Positions 33,781 through 45,078 of a stretch of 64,000 bases of DNA are shown here, piece after piece. Position numbers and translations under genes: made by a program. The notes below the pieces were generated by a model, which had not been told where the DNA came from, did not search any database, and saw nothing but the letters and a program-made list of their open reading frames with translations. Numbering within the stretch: position 1 is the first letter of the stretch; every line of letters starts with the position of its first letter. This DNA comes from Selaginella tamariscina (taxonomy: Eukaryota > Streptophyta > Lycopodiopsida > Selaginellales > Selaginellaceae): positions 115,041-179,040 of the forward strand of contig PUQB01000517.1 in assembly GCA_003024785.1 (NCBI GenBank). The letters run 5' to 3'.

Positions 33781-34050
33781 GCTTACGGTAAATGGCTTTC
33801 GTACCCTATTCCAGCTCCACACCTCTTGCATGTGGTAAGCCATGAGGTAGCTCGGGAGGGAACTTCAAGACGTCAGCAAACTTCTCACACAACAGCTTTG
33901 CTCAAGGTGATAGTAAAAGAACTTGTTTGGAGACTCAAGCTTTGTTCCAAACCAAGTGTCTTTCACTTCACTATACTCAAGCTTCATGTGCTTGGTGCTC
34001 CACTAGATCTTAGGATCCACACGCACTAGCTTTGCAAGAAAGAAAGTCTC

Positions 34051-34706
34051 CACCAGCTGGGTTTTGCCAACCTCTAGCTATAACTCCTCCACACAAGCAA
34101 TTTAGCTCTGTGTGACAACTAAGCCCTCAATCTCGTATTGAGGCACAATCTTCGTTCAGCTCCACCAGCTGGGTTTTGCCAACCTACAGCTGTAACTCCT
34201 CCACACAAGCACTGTAGCTCTGTGTGATAGCTGAGTCCTCAATCTCATATTGAGGCTCTTCGCGCAGCTCCACCAGCTGGGTTTTGCCAACCTATAGCTG
34301 TAACTCCTCCACACAAGCAATGTAGCTTTGTGTGATAGCTGAGCCCTCAATCTCGTATTGAGGCTCTTGGCGCAGCTCCACCAACTGGGTTTTGTCAACC
34401 TCCATCTATAACTCCTCCACACAAGCACTGTAGCTCTGTGTGATAGCTGAGCCCTCAATCTTGTATTGAGGCTCTTCGCGCAGCTCCACCAGCTGGGTTT
34501 TGCCAACCTCCAGCTGTAACTCCTCCACACAAGTACTGTAGCCTTGTGTGATAGCTGAGCCCCCAATCTCGTATTGAGGCACTGTCTTTGTGCAGCTCCA
34601 CCAACTGGGTTTTGCCAACCTCCAGCTGTAACTCCTCCACAAGCACTATAGCTCTATGTGATAGCTAAGCCCTCAAATTTATATTGAGGCACATCCTTTG
34701 TGGGCA
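34051..34706 (-). repeat. Six-copy tandem repeat (about 108 bp) in element C pol
   Basis: Copies start at 34051, 34163, 34271, 34379, 34487 and 34599 with the phrase CACCAGCTGGGTTTTGCCAA. Periods are 112, 108, 108, 108 and 112 bp. On the minus strand 108 bp encodes a 36-residue unit that includes CVEELQLEVGKTQLVELRE and SAITQSYSA. It lies between protease and RT, where other gypsy elements have one copy of a linker. The 112-bp periods shift frame, so the array is not open throughout. Confidence 0.85.
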
Positions 34707-34713
34707 AGTTGCA

Positions 34714-34983
34714 CTACTCCACTAACTTTGTTGACACAAAGTTATCGCTACTCATGCTATCCACAAGAACTCGCACTAGACGCTCACCAAGTCGTCCCTC
34801 CACCACAATAGCACGTGTGTGGCTCCTCCCATGCCATGCAATGTATCTGTTGAGCAAGAACAAATAAAAATTTACCTTATGGTTTAGAGAAGTTTCCTTT
34901 GTGCTCCTCTCCATGCTCCATCTCCTGAAGCTTCTTAGGCATCTACTTGTCCTTGCCACCAACGAAAACCCTTCCTTGGACAA
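34714..34983 (-). pseudogene. Element C protease
   Basis: Sense reading gives HTRAIVVEGRLGERLVRVLVD then SMSSDNFVSTKL (34830-34720). The active-site triad DSG is DSM here. Upstream the frame begins close to the 5' LTR, so no gag capsid or zinc knuckle remains. Confidence 0.65.
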
Positions 34984-35072
34984 TTTGCATTTTAGTGTCC
35001 AACATCTCCACAGGTGGTATTATCCTCTTCATCCCACTAGGCATTCATCTCGAACCTTGCTTCGATACCAAT

Positions 35073-35283
35073 TGTTAGGAACCACTACGTACAAACTAGA
35101 GACCCTCACAAAAACCACCCGACCTCCCCCGAGCTATCTCTAGTCTCCACATGCTACTCTCCAAAAAGGCTTTTCATATTAGGGTGCCCTTAATTCTCTT
35201 AGATCTAGGTATAGCTTTTTAAGAATATTCTAGCTTATACCTTTCTGGGGAATATTCTTTGATTCGTTATATGGGTCGTAACA
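35073..35283 (-). repeat. Element C 5' LTR (211 bp)
   Basis: Starts TGTTAGGAACC and ends GGGTCGTAACA; nearly identical to 31417-31624. Confidence 0.85.
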
Positions 35284-35739
35284 ACTATGGATCTCGTCAC
35301 AGTACTAGTAGAAGAAATAGTATACAACATAACAGAAATAAGAGTAAGAGATAGATGTATTGAGAGAAAAAGGAAACTTATATTATGACCGCACACAGCA
35401 CATGGTACAAAATAATAGTATACTTGGGATACCCTTCTAGTTCTAATCTGGTCTATTTATACCCGTACTCTAAGTCCCGTACTAGTAGTTATAGCAATTG
35501 CCTCTTAACCTTATCCATTCAGTTACTGTAAATCCTTCTTATCCCTATCCAAACATGCCGTACTCCACTAGTATCGTATTGCGTGATAACTCATATTGCG
35601 ATATTATGTTAGTAACTCGTACTCCGATATATCCTTCCCACTCTCGGTTTTCAACAATATATATTGTTTTTGGTATTTTCACATTATATTTACCCATGAA
35701 ATATAATAATCCTATCAATGTCTTACTATGATCCTAACA
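35284..35739 (-). repeat. Element B 5' LTR, right piece
   Basis: Resumes after element C with the second ACTAT and runs to CCTAACA, matching about 9690-10177. The polypyrimidine/AT pattern and the phrase caacaatatatattgttttt are shared with the 3' LTR. Confidence 0.8.
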
Positions 35740-35740
35740 G

Positions 35741-36246
35741 CTGCCACGACCCAATACAGGATGCAAGATTTTGGATATAGGATACATGATACAAGATATG
35801 CTTATAGGATATACCTACAGGATATGCCTATAGGATATTCCTACAGAAATACCTACAAGATATTCCTACAGATATTCTTACAGGATATACCTACAGGATA
35901 TGCCTAGAGGATAAGGGTCATCATTTTTAGCTCATGACTAGATTAGGCTCATGGCCAGATTAGCTCTTGGAGTTGTGAGCATAAAAGCTCCAACCTAATT
36001 GTTGTACAATCAGTTACTATCAACACCAGTCTTTTTACGATCAATCTTGTCTTGTCTTGTTCTTGTTTTGCTCCTTGCTTCCTGTCCTACTCTTGTCTTG
36101 TTCCTAGTTCCTATCATGCTCCTGTCTTGCTCATGGTTCCTATTCTGCTCATGTCTTGCTCCTGGTTCCTGTCCTACTCCTGTCTTATTCTTAGTCCTTG
36201 TCCTGCTCATGATCAAGCCTCCTTGCTCTTGGATCGTGGCTTGATA
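35741..36246 (+). repeat. Element A 3' LTR, main piece
   Basis: Begins CTGCCACGACCC, matching 4546 onward, and ends GTGGCTTGATA before the TSD GTGAG (36247-36251). The gga-tat repeat block is expanded differently from the 5' LTR. Confidence 0.8.
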
Positions 36247-36251
36247 GTGAG

Positions 36252-37291
36252 CATTATTTGTGCACTTGGCTTGGATAATTGTATTAGTGTGGGTTCTTGA
36301 GAGTTGAGTTCTTAATCAAGAAGGGTTTTTGGGGTTGCATTTGGTAAGTTATGTTCATGACATTAGATTTAACTCTTGACTTTGAGGTTTATGACAATAA
36401 TCAGTATCTTAAGATATGATATCACATGTTTCATGTGATGAAAGATCAACATGTGCCATACTACCCGTAACTACCCGTAAAACCCTATAGGATAACTCTA
36501 GCAGATATAGACCTTGCCCCATAAGACCTAAAAAGGCTCATGCCCTAACCCCACCATAGACACATGTGCTCCTACATATACCTCATAGCAAACGCTAAGG
36601 CATCATCCCTTACACCTAAAAAATCACCCTCACTATAGTGTGCAACCCCTACAAAATACGAGTAGTAACCTTGTGTGGCCAAGCAAACCCTTAAACTAAG
36701 GTTGGACAACCCTAAGTACGCAACCACACAAGTCTTTCACGAAAGGGCCCCTACTAACGAGCTTAGGTTGTGCAACTCTTGAACATGTTACACACCCCCA
36801 TGATGAACATCTCTATCTAAGTGTGCTAGTAAGCAGACTCATTTATGATATTCAACATCACTTGAGCAAATAAGAAGGTTTAGCACCCTTATTCGAACAC
36901 AAGCATGTATGCTTACCAAATCACCAACCCCTCTATGTAAACCATGATATGACCATGGGGCCATACCCTAGTTGTTTGTTAGAGTATCCACTTGGTGCCA
37001 TTTGTGTAGCTTGTCAAATGCCAACTCTAAAATTGCACATTGTGAACCCTCAAGAAACTAGTAAAAAAAAATACGTGTTATGATCATGTCTACTAAGAAC
37101 TCATGCTCATGGTCTTTTTGTAAGAAAAATAAATAAATAATAAGTGAAATAAAGAAATCTGGTTTTTTAGAGCTATTGATGAATGATGTGTGTTATCATT
37201 CCAATGGTCCAATAAAAATATTCAATAGCAATGAAGTTTGTACGTGTGGGTAAGAAAATATGTGGTTTAGCCTGGTGTCACACATGGCTTT
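36252..37291. mobile_element. Old relic of a J-type LTR
   Basis: The stretch 36460-37070 follows 47560-48260 of solo LTR J in order and orientation (ggctcatgccctaacccca, ctaaggcatcat, tcaccctca, ttaggttgtgcaactc, ccaactctaaaattgc) but with many changes. The ends are not defined. The rest (36252-36460 and 37070-37291) shows nothing recognisable. Confidence 0.55.
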
Positions 37292-37925
37292 TTGACTATT
37301 GCTTTTGTAGGATACACACAACCACAGACTCCATTGGTTATATTCTTCTTAAAAGCATATTATGATAAAAACATAAGAGGTTTTCAATTGGTTTTGGATG
37401 TGGTTTTTAATAAGAAATCTAAATCCAATCCTGAAAGTCCAATATGGGTGGAAATTATAGATATTGTTTATACTAAGGACCATTATGCTTTGGTCATTGA
37501 AGTTAATAAAGGAGCAAAACATGATTGTTTTAAAGTGGTTTTCAGAGGTACAAACAATATTTTAAATGTTTTTCAATTACCAATTGAATAACTACCTCAA
37601 AGCCATTAAGCAACATTATTCAATTTATTTTTCTTGAGGAGAATGTTAAAGCTTATATACTAAGTGGTCTAGAAAGAATAAGACAAAGTATTTTAAAAAC
37701 TCATGAAGGGTGTTATTGTTTTCCTTAGAGATTTGTCAATGTTTTATTACGTGGACTTGTTCGAAGAAGGAAGTTTATCAAAGTACAACCTTTGGAGATA
37801 GTTACCTTGTTAAAAAAATGTTGTCCCTATGCATGTTGGGTGGAAAAATGTGGTCAAAACAATACCTCATAATATTCTTCATCTTGCTCTTCTTTTGTTA
37901 CTTCCTAATGCAAAATAAAATCTAA
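37292..37925 (+). pseudogene. Unidentified open region
   Basis: A 99-residue open frame (37292-37591) includes GFQLVLDVVFNKKSKSN, WVEIIDIVYTKDHYALVIEV and FKVVFRGTNNIL, with composition like a real protein. A second frame follows to 37925 with breaks. I do not recognise a family. It may be a fragment of a host gene or of a transposon. Confidence 0.3.
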
Positions 37926-39379
37926 ATGATAAAATAAACCGACTTTAATGTCGCCCCTTTTCACCAGAATGAAGAACACATGTTACACATTTGCAAAAGT
38001 GTGATCCTTGTTGTGTAATTTTTTCATCAAGTTGATTATTTACTTTCGTTACTTGTGATATCTGTAAGTCCCTCTACTCACTTCTTATCTATTACATCTT
38101 GTGCAAAAACAAAACTAAGGCATGTTTCAGCCTTACAATATCGAATACCCTAAGTTATGTAATGAAGTATACATAAAATCATACATCGGTTTGTGTATGT
38201 GTCCTAAGTCATATAATTAATTATTTTATGTTCAAACACATGATTAATCATGTCAATGCAAGAAAATTTATTAAAAGCCAACTCAACATTTAGTCATGCA
38301 TACAATTGTGTTTTTTGGTCAAAGTCATATAAAAAACCTTACAAAATCTAAAAGTCACACATTTGACTTGTTGTACAAGTTTGAGCTCATTGCTTGAACT
38401 AGAAACTGATATTATGTCTGAGTCAAAGTCCAAATGCAACCTCATGTATCAAAGTTGAAGTCAAACATAATTGTCCAGTTCTTTTGTTAATTATTAATCA
38501 TCGATATTAATGAAAACTTTTTTAATTGATTGATTATGTTATTAACTTAACTAGAAGATTACCATCTTAAAACTTGTAGTTTGCTAGGAAGAAGATGCTA
38601 ATTTTTAAAGCTTGTTTATTAAAAACAAAACTTACATAAAAAATTCAAACACAATGACCAATATGCAAAAAACGGTCTTATTATTAAGGAATCTACATTA
38701 TTGTGCCTAGGTATGCCGCATTTAGAGAGAGTTAACTAACTTTTTTTGTCCAATAACTTGTTTGCATGCCTAAAAAGTTTAATGTTTCACAAGTCTAGAA
38801 ATTGATACCCTAGTTTGGCCTCCTTCTACATGCCAAGCTAGGAACTACACTTGGAGTTAAGCAACACAAACATCCTGACTCATGAGTATTGTTCGTGCCC
38901 TTGTCAAATGTTTTCGATTCATGTTCATGAGAAATAAAACATTGATTTGTTAAATGTTTTACCATTAAAATGTGGTTTGTTTATATACCATAAATATTTT
39001 GGAACATACTAGGTTTTTTTCTAAATATTCTTAGAATATGCTAGGTTATACCAAAAATAGTTTAGTCCAAGGGTAAAATAATAGATTAAGTAAAAAATAT
39101 TAGTGGCACACACATATTTATAAATTTAACATTACAAAGGAATTTAAAAAAAAAAAAAAACCTTGACAATACATTCATTATGATTAAATTATTTATGCTT
39201 TTGTATATATAAATGTATTAATGTGTGTGGGTGTATGTATGTGATATATATAAATGATTTATCTATTTATATTTATAGATTTTATTTATATTATATATGT
39301 ATATTATATAACTTTGTCGATGGTTTAGGGCAAGGGTTGAGCTCCATAAATAGGGTTTGTATAAATCTACTCTTCATTG
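37926..39379. other. AT-rich sequence without recognised features
   Basis: About 1.45 kb, AT-rich, with short open frames only. Nothing recognised on either strand. An A-run is present at about 39148-39161. Confidence 0.5.
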
Positions 39380-39664
39380 TGTCTTATGACCCGTATAACG
39401 AATCAAAGAATATTCCCTAGAAAGGTATAAGCTAGAATATTCCTAAAGAGCTATACCTAGATCTAAGAGAATTAAGGGCACACTAAAAATTGGAAGCCTT
39501 TTGGAGAGCAACGTGTGGAGACTAGAGACAGCTCGGGGGAGGTCGGGGGGTTTTGTGAGGGTCTCTAGTTTGTACGTAGTGGTGCCTAACAATTAGGTCG
39601 GGGGGTTTTGTGAGGGTCTCTAGTTTGTACGTAGTGGTGCCTAACAATTGGTATCAGGGCAACA
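39380..39664 (+). mobile_element. C-family 5' LTR with PBS, truncated element
   Basis: Reverse orientation of the element C LTR: it begins TGTCTTATGACCCGTATAACG and ends GTGCCTAACA (39646). The last 55 bp are tandemly duplicated (39536-39590 and 39591-39645). The primer-binding site TTGGTATCAGGGCAAC follows. After a short leader the element gives way to CA/CT-rich simple sequence, so only the 5' end survives. Confidence 0.8.
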
Positions 39665-39759
39665 ATTTTAGCTTCATAGCTAGGGTTTGCACAATTTTAT
39701 TCATGGCTTGTTTCCATTTTGTTTGAGGATAACAATTTCAACAAGAGCAAGGGTTTACA

Positions 39760-39846
39760 TAACTCCATTCTCTCTTTCTTTCTCACACACTACACACATA
39801 CACAAATGTATGCAAACACACAATCTTTTCTCTTTTTCTAATCACA
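39760..39846. repeat. CT/CA-rich minisatellite, left part
   Basis: ctctctttctttctcacaca...acacaaatgtatgcaaacacac-like sequence that continues at 59805 on the other side of solo LTR K. Confidence 0.7.
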
Positions 39847-40598
39847 TGTCATAGTTTTACTATGACTCGACCCTTTATTTTGAAGGTTGACTATTGTCAC
39901 TTATTGAATTATGTGATAAGCCCTAGGTGTAGAATAAACATGCCCACTTAGTGCACTTGGAGATATAAGTGATAACCGGCCAAGTGTCATTAAGTATTTA
40001 CAAAAAACACTAGGCAAAGCTAGCACTTCCATTTAAAAAACTCTCCCCTAATTTTAATGTCCTACTTAGATTTATTGGTTAATGCAGTTGAGTTCGGCAT
40101 GTTAAATAGGGTTAGGAGCTAAGTTAAAGGTAAGCTCATCTAATTAGTTGGCATTCCGTGCCAGCCCACTTGAAAAGAGGGGGGGGGGGCTTCATTACAT
40201 AAATAGGTAAAGTATGTAGTAGGAGAGTTCCTGGGTTCCTAATAAGAGCTTATTATTCTTTTACCGGTGCAAGCTCTAGCTTGTATTGTTAAGGCCCAAC
40301 CCTCTATTGCCCCAACTTCCAAACAATAGGGGTACATCCCACCTTCAAAGTAGCCTACCTTAACGTTGGCGAATCCATGCATGGGAGGTCTTGTTAGACT
40401 GCACGTTCCAAGAGGCAAAGGTTGAGGCTTGTCTTCAGCCTCCTCCTTCACATCAAGTTAAGAGTAACATCACATCTAAACAGGGTACATTTGTGTCCTT
40501 ATTCAACTAATTTTGGTTGACATGTTTTTCTTATTAAGTTCCTGAGGGATAACAGAGTGGTTCTAGAATTGGAATTTGAGAGCACATTTGTGGCACCT

Positions 40599-41492
40599 TG
40601 TCATAGTTTTTTACTATGACTTGACCCTTTACTTTGGGGTTTGACTGTTGTTACCTATCAAGATGTGTGACGAACCCTAGTTGTAGTGAGAAACAGCCCC
40701 GCTTAGTGCACTTAGGTGTTTAGGGCCGGCTGTCACTAGGTACCTCGAGAAACTCTAGACAAAGGTAGTACTTACCTTTTAGAAAGCTCTTCCCCAGTTT
40801 GACATTCCAAAATAGGTTTTTCGTTAAAAGTATAGCTTGTCAAAAAAGGGTTAGGGACACCCCTAGGGTTGAACTAACCCTAGGGTTGCCTAACCCCATG
40901 CCCTACCCCCTCCCCTCTAGGGGTTAGGTTTAAGGTTAGGTTAGGACAACTCATTTTCACTAAGGGTTGGCATTTCCGTGCCAGCCCACTTACTCATTTA
41001 GCAAAACAGGGGGGGGCCTCCGTCACATAATTAAGGTAGAGTATATGTAGTGAGGCTTTCTGGGTTTAAAAGAGAGCTCGTTAACCTCCTACCGGTGCAA
41101 GCTAATCTTGTGTCGTCAAGGCGCAACCCTCTGTTGTGCCACCCAAACTTCCACACAACAGGAGTAAGTCACACCTTTGGGTTAGACTATTCCTACTTGC
41201 AAGTTCAAAGGCATTGCCTGAGTTCACGTTCTATAGAACTAGTGGTTGAGGCCTTGCTCTGGCCGCCTCAACCACGCCAAGCTAGGAACGATACCTATAG
41301 CTCAGCTGGTTTGCGTATCCTGATTCACAAGGTGAGCCTCATTCATGGACTTAGTTAGCTAGGGGCTTGGTTCCTAAGGGTTGGGTTCTTAATACGGGTT
41401 ACTTTACCAAATTCTGTGGGGTTTTTAGAGAGGGGATTCCAAGGTTGGCACATGGCAAGCCGCCTTTGTGGCACCAGATAAAAACTTTGACA
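40599..41492 (+). repeat. Element H 5' LTR (894 bp)
   Basis: Starts TGTCATAGTTTTTTACTATG (a small terminal palindrome, CATAGT...ACTATG) and ends AAAAACTTTGACA. It contains CCCTAGGG-rich repeats at 40850-40940 and an oligo-G tract near 41008. The primer-binding site ATTGGTATTGGAGCAAG follows at 41493-41509. Confidence 0.85.
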
Positions 41493-41792
41493 ATTGGTAT
41501 TGGAGCAAGTTCTCTGCGGTTAGTAGGATTGCCTTAAGTCATAGGGTGTTTTAATGTTTAAATAACTCTAAATTCTTGATCTACTCTATCGCTTTTGGTT
41601 GACATGTCTATATTCTGTGCAGAGAGTTTGATCCTGTAACTTCGGAGAACACTTGCTTAGTGAGTCGGCGTGAGATTCTAGGTATATCCAAAAGTCTTAT
41701 GCTGGTTCAAGCTGATGTGTAGGGTGTTTCCAACTTCATATTGGGAATATTCTAAGCATATTCTCCGAGTGTTGAAACTAGGGTTCAATACG

Positions 41793-42595
41793 ATGAGCAA
41801 AAGAAAGCAACCAGAGCCTGAGGCAGAGAGGGTTGTCGTAAAGGCTCAAAATGAGGAGATGGATGAAGCTGATCCAGGTCGACCCCCTAGAGCTAGGCAA
41901 TGGCCTGGTTGGCGGGAAATAATGATGGATGCCCTAAACAAACTTCGAGGGGATATTATAGGGTTGAATGATCGAATCAGTGATGTTGCTGATCGAATTC
42001 CAGCAGTTACCACATTACCAGAAGTTCCACAACCGGACACACAAAGAAAGAAGAAGAAGCATCATTCAGAGTCAAGTTCCTCTAAATCAAATTCTTTGGT
42101 AGATGAAGGTGGAAGTGGTCCAGTAAGTTCAAATAGGTCAAGCCTTTGGATTTTATGGGTTCAAAGGATTACAAAGGTTTTGGATGATTGGTTGTATGAC
42201 ATGGAAAGCTATTTCGAGGATGCTTCCATGAAAAAGACAAAAAGGATTGCGTGTGCCAAGCAATTTCTCAAAGGAGAAGCTAAGACTTGGTGGCGAATAG
42301 TTGAAGGTGAACCTGAATATCAAAACAGTTGGAAACACATGAAAAGGGAGATCAAAAAGCAGTATATGCTGGATGACTTTGGATTACGATTGTGTGCTGA
42401 TTTGGAAGCTTGTAAACAAGGAGTTCGGGGAAACCAGGTAGGCCATGTTTATCGGTTTGAAAGTGTATGGTGTTTGGTCCCGAACATGAGTGATGATGAA
42501 GCTCGAAGTTACTTCATGGTCAGCTTGAAGACGCGAAAGGAGATCCTAAGGTACAAGCCAACAAGCTATCATGAATGTCAGGAGGCAGCTTAAAA
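41793..42595 (+). pseudogene. Element H gag, C-terminus lost
   Basis: Starts MSKRKQPEPEAERV at 41793. A disordered charged N-terminus is followed by the capsid-like domain WLYDMESYFEDASM, FLKGEAKTWWRIVEGE, HVYRFESVWCLVPNMSD (42180-42520). It parallels G gag (51539-52364) residue for residue. A stop at 42591 and element I at 42620 remove the zinc-knuckle part. Confidence 0.75.
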
Positions 42596-42619
42596 GGTTG
42601 CTTATGGCATGTCATTGGA

Positions 42620-42775
42620 TGTAACAGTCCTACCCATAGCAAGCCTAATAGTAGTAAGCTGCCTCACTCAATGTAACAGTCCTACCACAGCAGGCCTAAT
42701 AGTAGTAAGCTGCCTCACTCAATGTAACAGTCCTACCCACAGTAGGCCTAATAGTAGTAAGCTGCCTCACTCACC
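42620..42775. repeat. Triplicated end of element I LTR
   Basis: The first about 52 bp of the LTR (TGTAACAGTCCTACC...CTGCCTCACTCA) occurs three times in tandem, starting at 42620, 42672 and 42723. Confidence 0.85.
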
Positions 42776-45078
42776 ACCCAACCGTAGAGCAAGAGCTCAT
42801 CCCCGAGCTAGGCAGTCTCCCCACAATTCTCCATGCTCCCAGCTCCCCGTAAGCTCTCAGCTCTTTCTCGCTACCCCCCCCAAAAGCCCTTATACTATAT
42901 TTATATATATTATAAATACATTGTGCTATTATGGGCATATAGTCTCTCACATTCCTCCCCCCTTATTGAAGTCCTTGTCCTCAAGGACGTATTGTGCACA
43001 TTCAAGTTTTGCGATGTCGCTTTGGAGGAGGTGGGACTGGACTATCATCATCTTGGGTTTCACCCTTGTGTCCATCATCCGTCTCTAGATTCACATGCAC
43101 GTCATCACATACGAGAGCAGTCTTCAACTAACTCACATGAAAGACCGGATGAAGTTGCACTTCTACAGGTAGGTGCAACTTATACGCTACTTCATTAACC
43201 TGTGCAATAACCTCAAATGGACCAGCATAACGAGGTGCAAGCTTGTCTGACTTGCTAGCTTTGAGCTGAGTTATAGATCCCCGCTTTAGAGATGAAGGAA
43301 ATACCACTCATAGATATACCTTATCTCCAACCTTGAACTGCCGATAAGAGCGTTTTGCATCAGCATACTTGCGTACTTTATCCTGAGCTTTAAGTAAGTT
43401 CTTCCTACAAATTAGTAGGATTTCTTCTAGTTCTCCAACAAGGCTACGAGCTTGTTGATCAGTACCAAGCTTACTCCACCGAATACCCACATCGGATGGA
43501 GTTTCTTGGATGCTTGCCATGATATGCATAATATGGACTGTAACCCAAGCCACTATGCATACTGTTGTTGTAAGCAAACTCTGCTTATGGCAAAAACTTA
43601 TCCCACTACCCCGGCTTCTCCCGGACACTTGCTCATAACATATCCTCTACAATTTGATTCACCCGCTCAGTTTGCCCCAGTCTGAGGGTGATCTCCACTA
43701 GAAAAATTCAATCTGGTTGATAAAGCTCGATAGAAAGACACCCAGAAAGAACTAGGAATTTGGAGTCACGATCGCTAATGATGTTCAACGGCATTCCATG
43801 CTCCGAAAACACTTGAGTCAAATAGACCATAGCTAACTCCTTGCTGGTTACATTCCCCTTCAACGAAATGAACTTAGCATACTTGGTCAAGCGATCAACA
43901 ATCACCCAGATTTGCTCGTTCTGCCTCACCGTGCGTGGCATATGAGTAATGAAATCCATCGAGATGCTCTCTCACCTTTGGTGAGGAATCTCCAAAGGCT
44001 TCAATAAACTTGGAGTAGCAACTCGCTCAACCTTAATCATTTTGGCAATCTTGATATGTCTTAACATGATTCAGCACATTTGCTTTCATGTTCTTCCAAT
44101 ATAAGTGACGTTTCACCAATTCATGTCTTATTTTCCCCAAAATGTCCAGCAAATGGACTATCATGGCATCTCATACATGATGGTTGTGATCAACTCTGCC
44201 TTCTTTGGAACAACAAGTTGTTTCTTATAAAGTAACAAACCATCAACTTTTGAATACAGTTCCACCAGATTGTTCAAGCATTGTTGTACATCATCATCCT
44301 TTAATTGAGCTTCCCCGATCATATCAACTAGTGAACTTTCCACTCTCCCCACAGCATTTAGTTGTCTTACTCTCGATAAAGCATCCTCAACTACATTCTC
44401 CTTCCCCTCCTTATAGAGGATTGACATTCGTCCACTAAACTCATGTAGACGAATTGACCAACGAGCCTGTCTTCCATTCAACTCTCGTTGAGTCAAGAAA
44501 TGTTGTAGAGGTTTATGATCGGTAAAGACCTTAAAGTCTAACCCATTATGCAAGTAATGCCTCCAAATATGAACAGCATGCACAATAACAAGCAACTCTT
44601 GGTCATATGTAGAATAACGCTTCTCCACATCATTCAACTTCTGACTCTCAAAAGCTATAACATGACTAGCTTGCATCAACACGGCTCCAATCACAAACCC
44701 GCATGCATTAGTGTACACTTTGAATGGTGTATCATTTATAATGACATCCAACACAGGAGTAGAAGTAAGTACTTGCTTCGATCTCTCAAAAAGCTGCTGC
44801 TTCCTTGGCTGTCCACACAAACAACTTGTCCTTCTTTAACAAAGTTGTTAGTGGAAGTGCAATACGAGAAAAGTTCTGCACAAATCTCCAATAGCAATTG
44901 GCAAGTCCCATGAAACCTCGCAACTCTCGAACATCTTTTGGAGCTGGCCAATTAGTCACAACCTCGACTTTCTTAGGATCAAGAGCAATGCCATGTGCTG
45001 AAACAATGTGACCAAGGTATTCTACCTCCTCTTTGAAGAAGTCCACATTTAGATCTTGTGTGGATACCCTGTTCATGT
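42620..45078 (-). mobile_element. Element I: truncated minus-strand gypsy fragment
   Basis: The 3' LTR is 42620-42951 (TGTAACAG...CTCACA) with the polypurine tract complement at 42952-42963. Sense pieces: RT C-terminal half (45060-44790, VEYLGHIVSAHGIALDPKKV, LRGFMGLANCYWRFVQNF), RNase H (44750-44340, FKVYTNACGFVIGAVL, YDQELLVIVHAVHIWRHYL), integrase (43960-43710, WVIVDRLTKYAKF, NIISDRDSKF) and the post-integrase region (43628-43308, RKYADAKRSYRQFKVGDKVYL). The 5' LTR, gag, protease and front of RT are absent; H resumes at about 45079. Confidence 0.75.

Larger units (their letters stand above)
31417..35283 (-). mobile_element. Element C: short gypsy element, TSD ACTAT
   Basis: LTRs are 31417-31624 (3' in sense) and 35073-35283 (5' in sense). 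ACTAT flanks both sides (31412-31416 and 35284-35288). The polypurine tract lies at 31625-31638 on the minus strand (AATGGGGGAGAAT). The primer-binding site by 35072 is TGGTATCGAAGC, close to the initiator-Met type. At 3.87 kb it lacks gag and most of the integrase core, and its RT motif is altered, so it depended on other copies or is dead. Confidence 0.85.
9581..35739 (-). mobile_element. Element B: Athila/Tat-like gypsy element, TSD GCTGT/GCTGC
   Basis: Its LTRs are 9581-10177 (3' in sense) and 31261-31416 plus 35289-35739 (5' in sense, split by C). The 5-bp flanks are GCTGT (9576-9580) and GCTGC (35740-35744), one mismatch. Sense order on the minus strand is primer-binding site, zinc knuckles, [D], protease, RT, RNase H, integrase, extra ORF, polypurine tract, LTR. 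The integrase phrase YYPQGNGQAEATNK and the extra 3' region fit the Athila/Tat lineage. No gag capsid is found between the primer-binding site and the zinc knuckles. Confidence 0.8.
4546..36246 (+). mobile_element. Element A: chromovirus (Ty3/gypsy), TSD GTGAG, interrupted by B
   Basis: The 5' LTR is 4546-5011. The 3' LTR starts at 9578 and resumes at 35741-36246 after element B. GTGAG flanks both outer ends (4541-4545 and 36247-36251). The order of coding parts on the plus strand is gag, zinc knuckle, protease, RT, RNase H, partial integrase, chromodomain. The chromodomain places it among chromoviruses. No primer-binding site of the initiator-Met type follows the 5' LTR. Integrase has lost most of its catalytic core and many stops are present, so the copy is inactive. 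It is the oldest frame of the left nest. Confidence 0.8.

Noticed and set aside
34156-34642. Trp/Ser-rich open frames over the 108-bp tandem repeat
   Set aside because: They are in an alternative frame; the 36-residue unit with ELQLEVGKTQLVEL agrees better with the pol reading direction and composition.
41620-41637. AGAGTTTGATCCTG, resembling the 5' end of bacterial 16S rRNA (also at 51341)
   Set aside because: Short chance match in the leader of elements H and G; no rRNA sequence follows.
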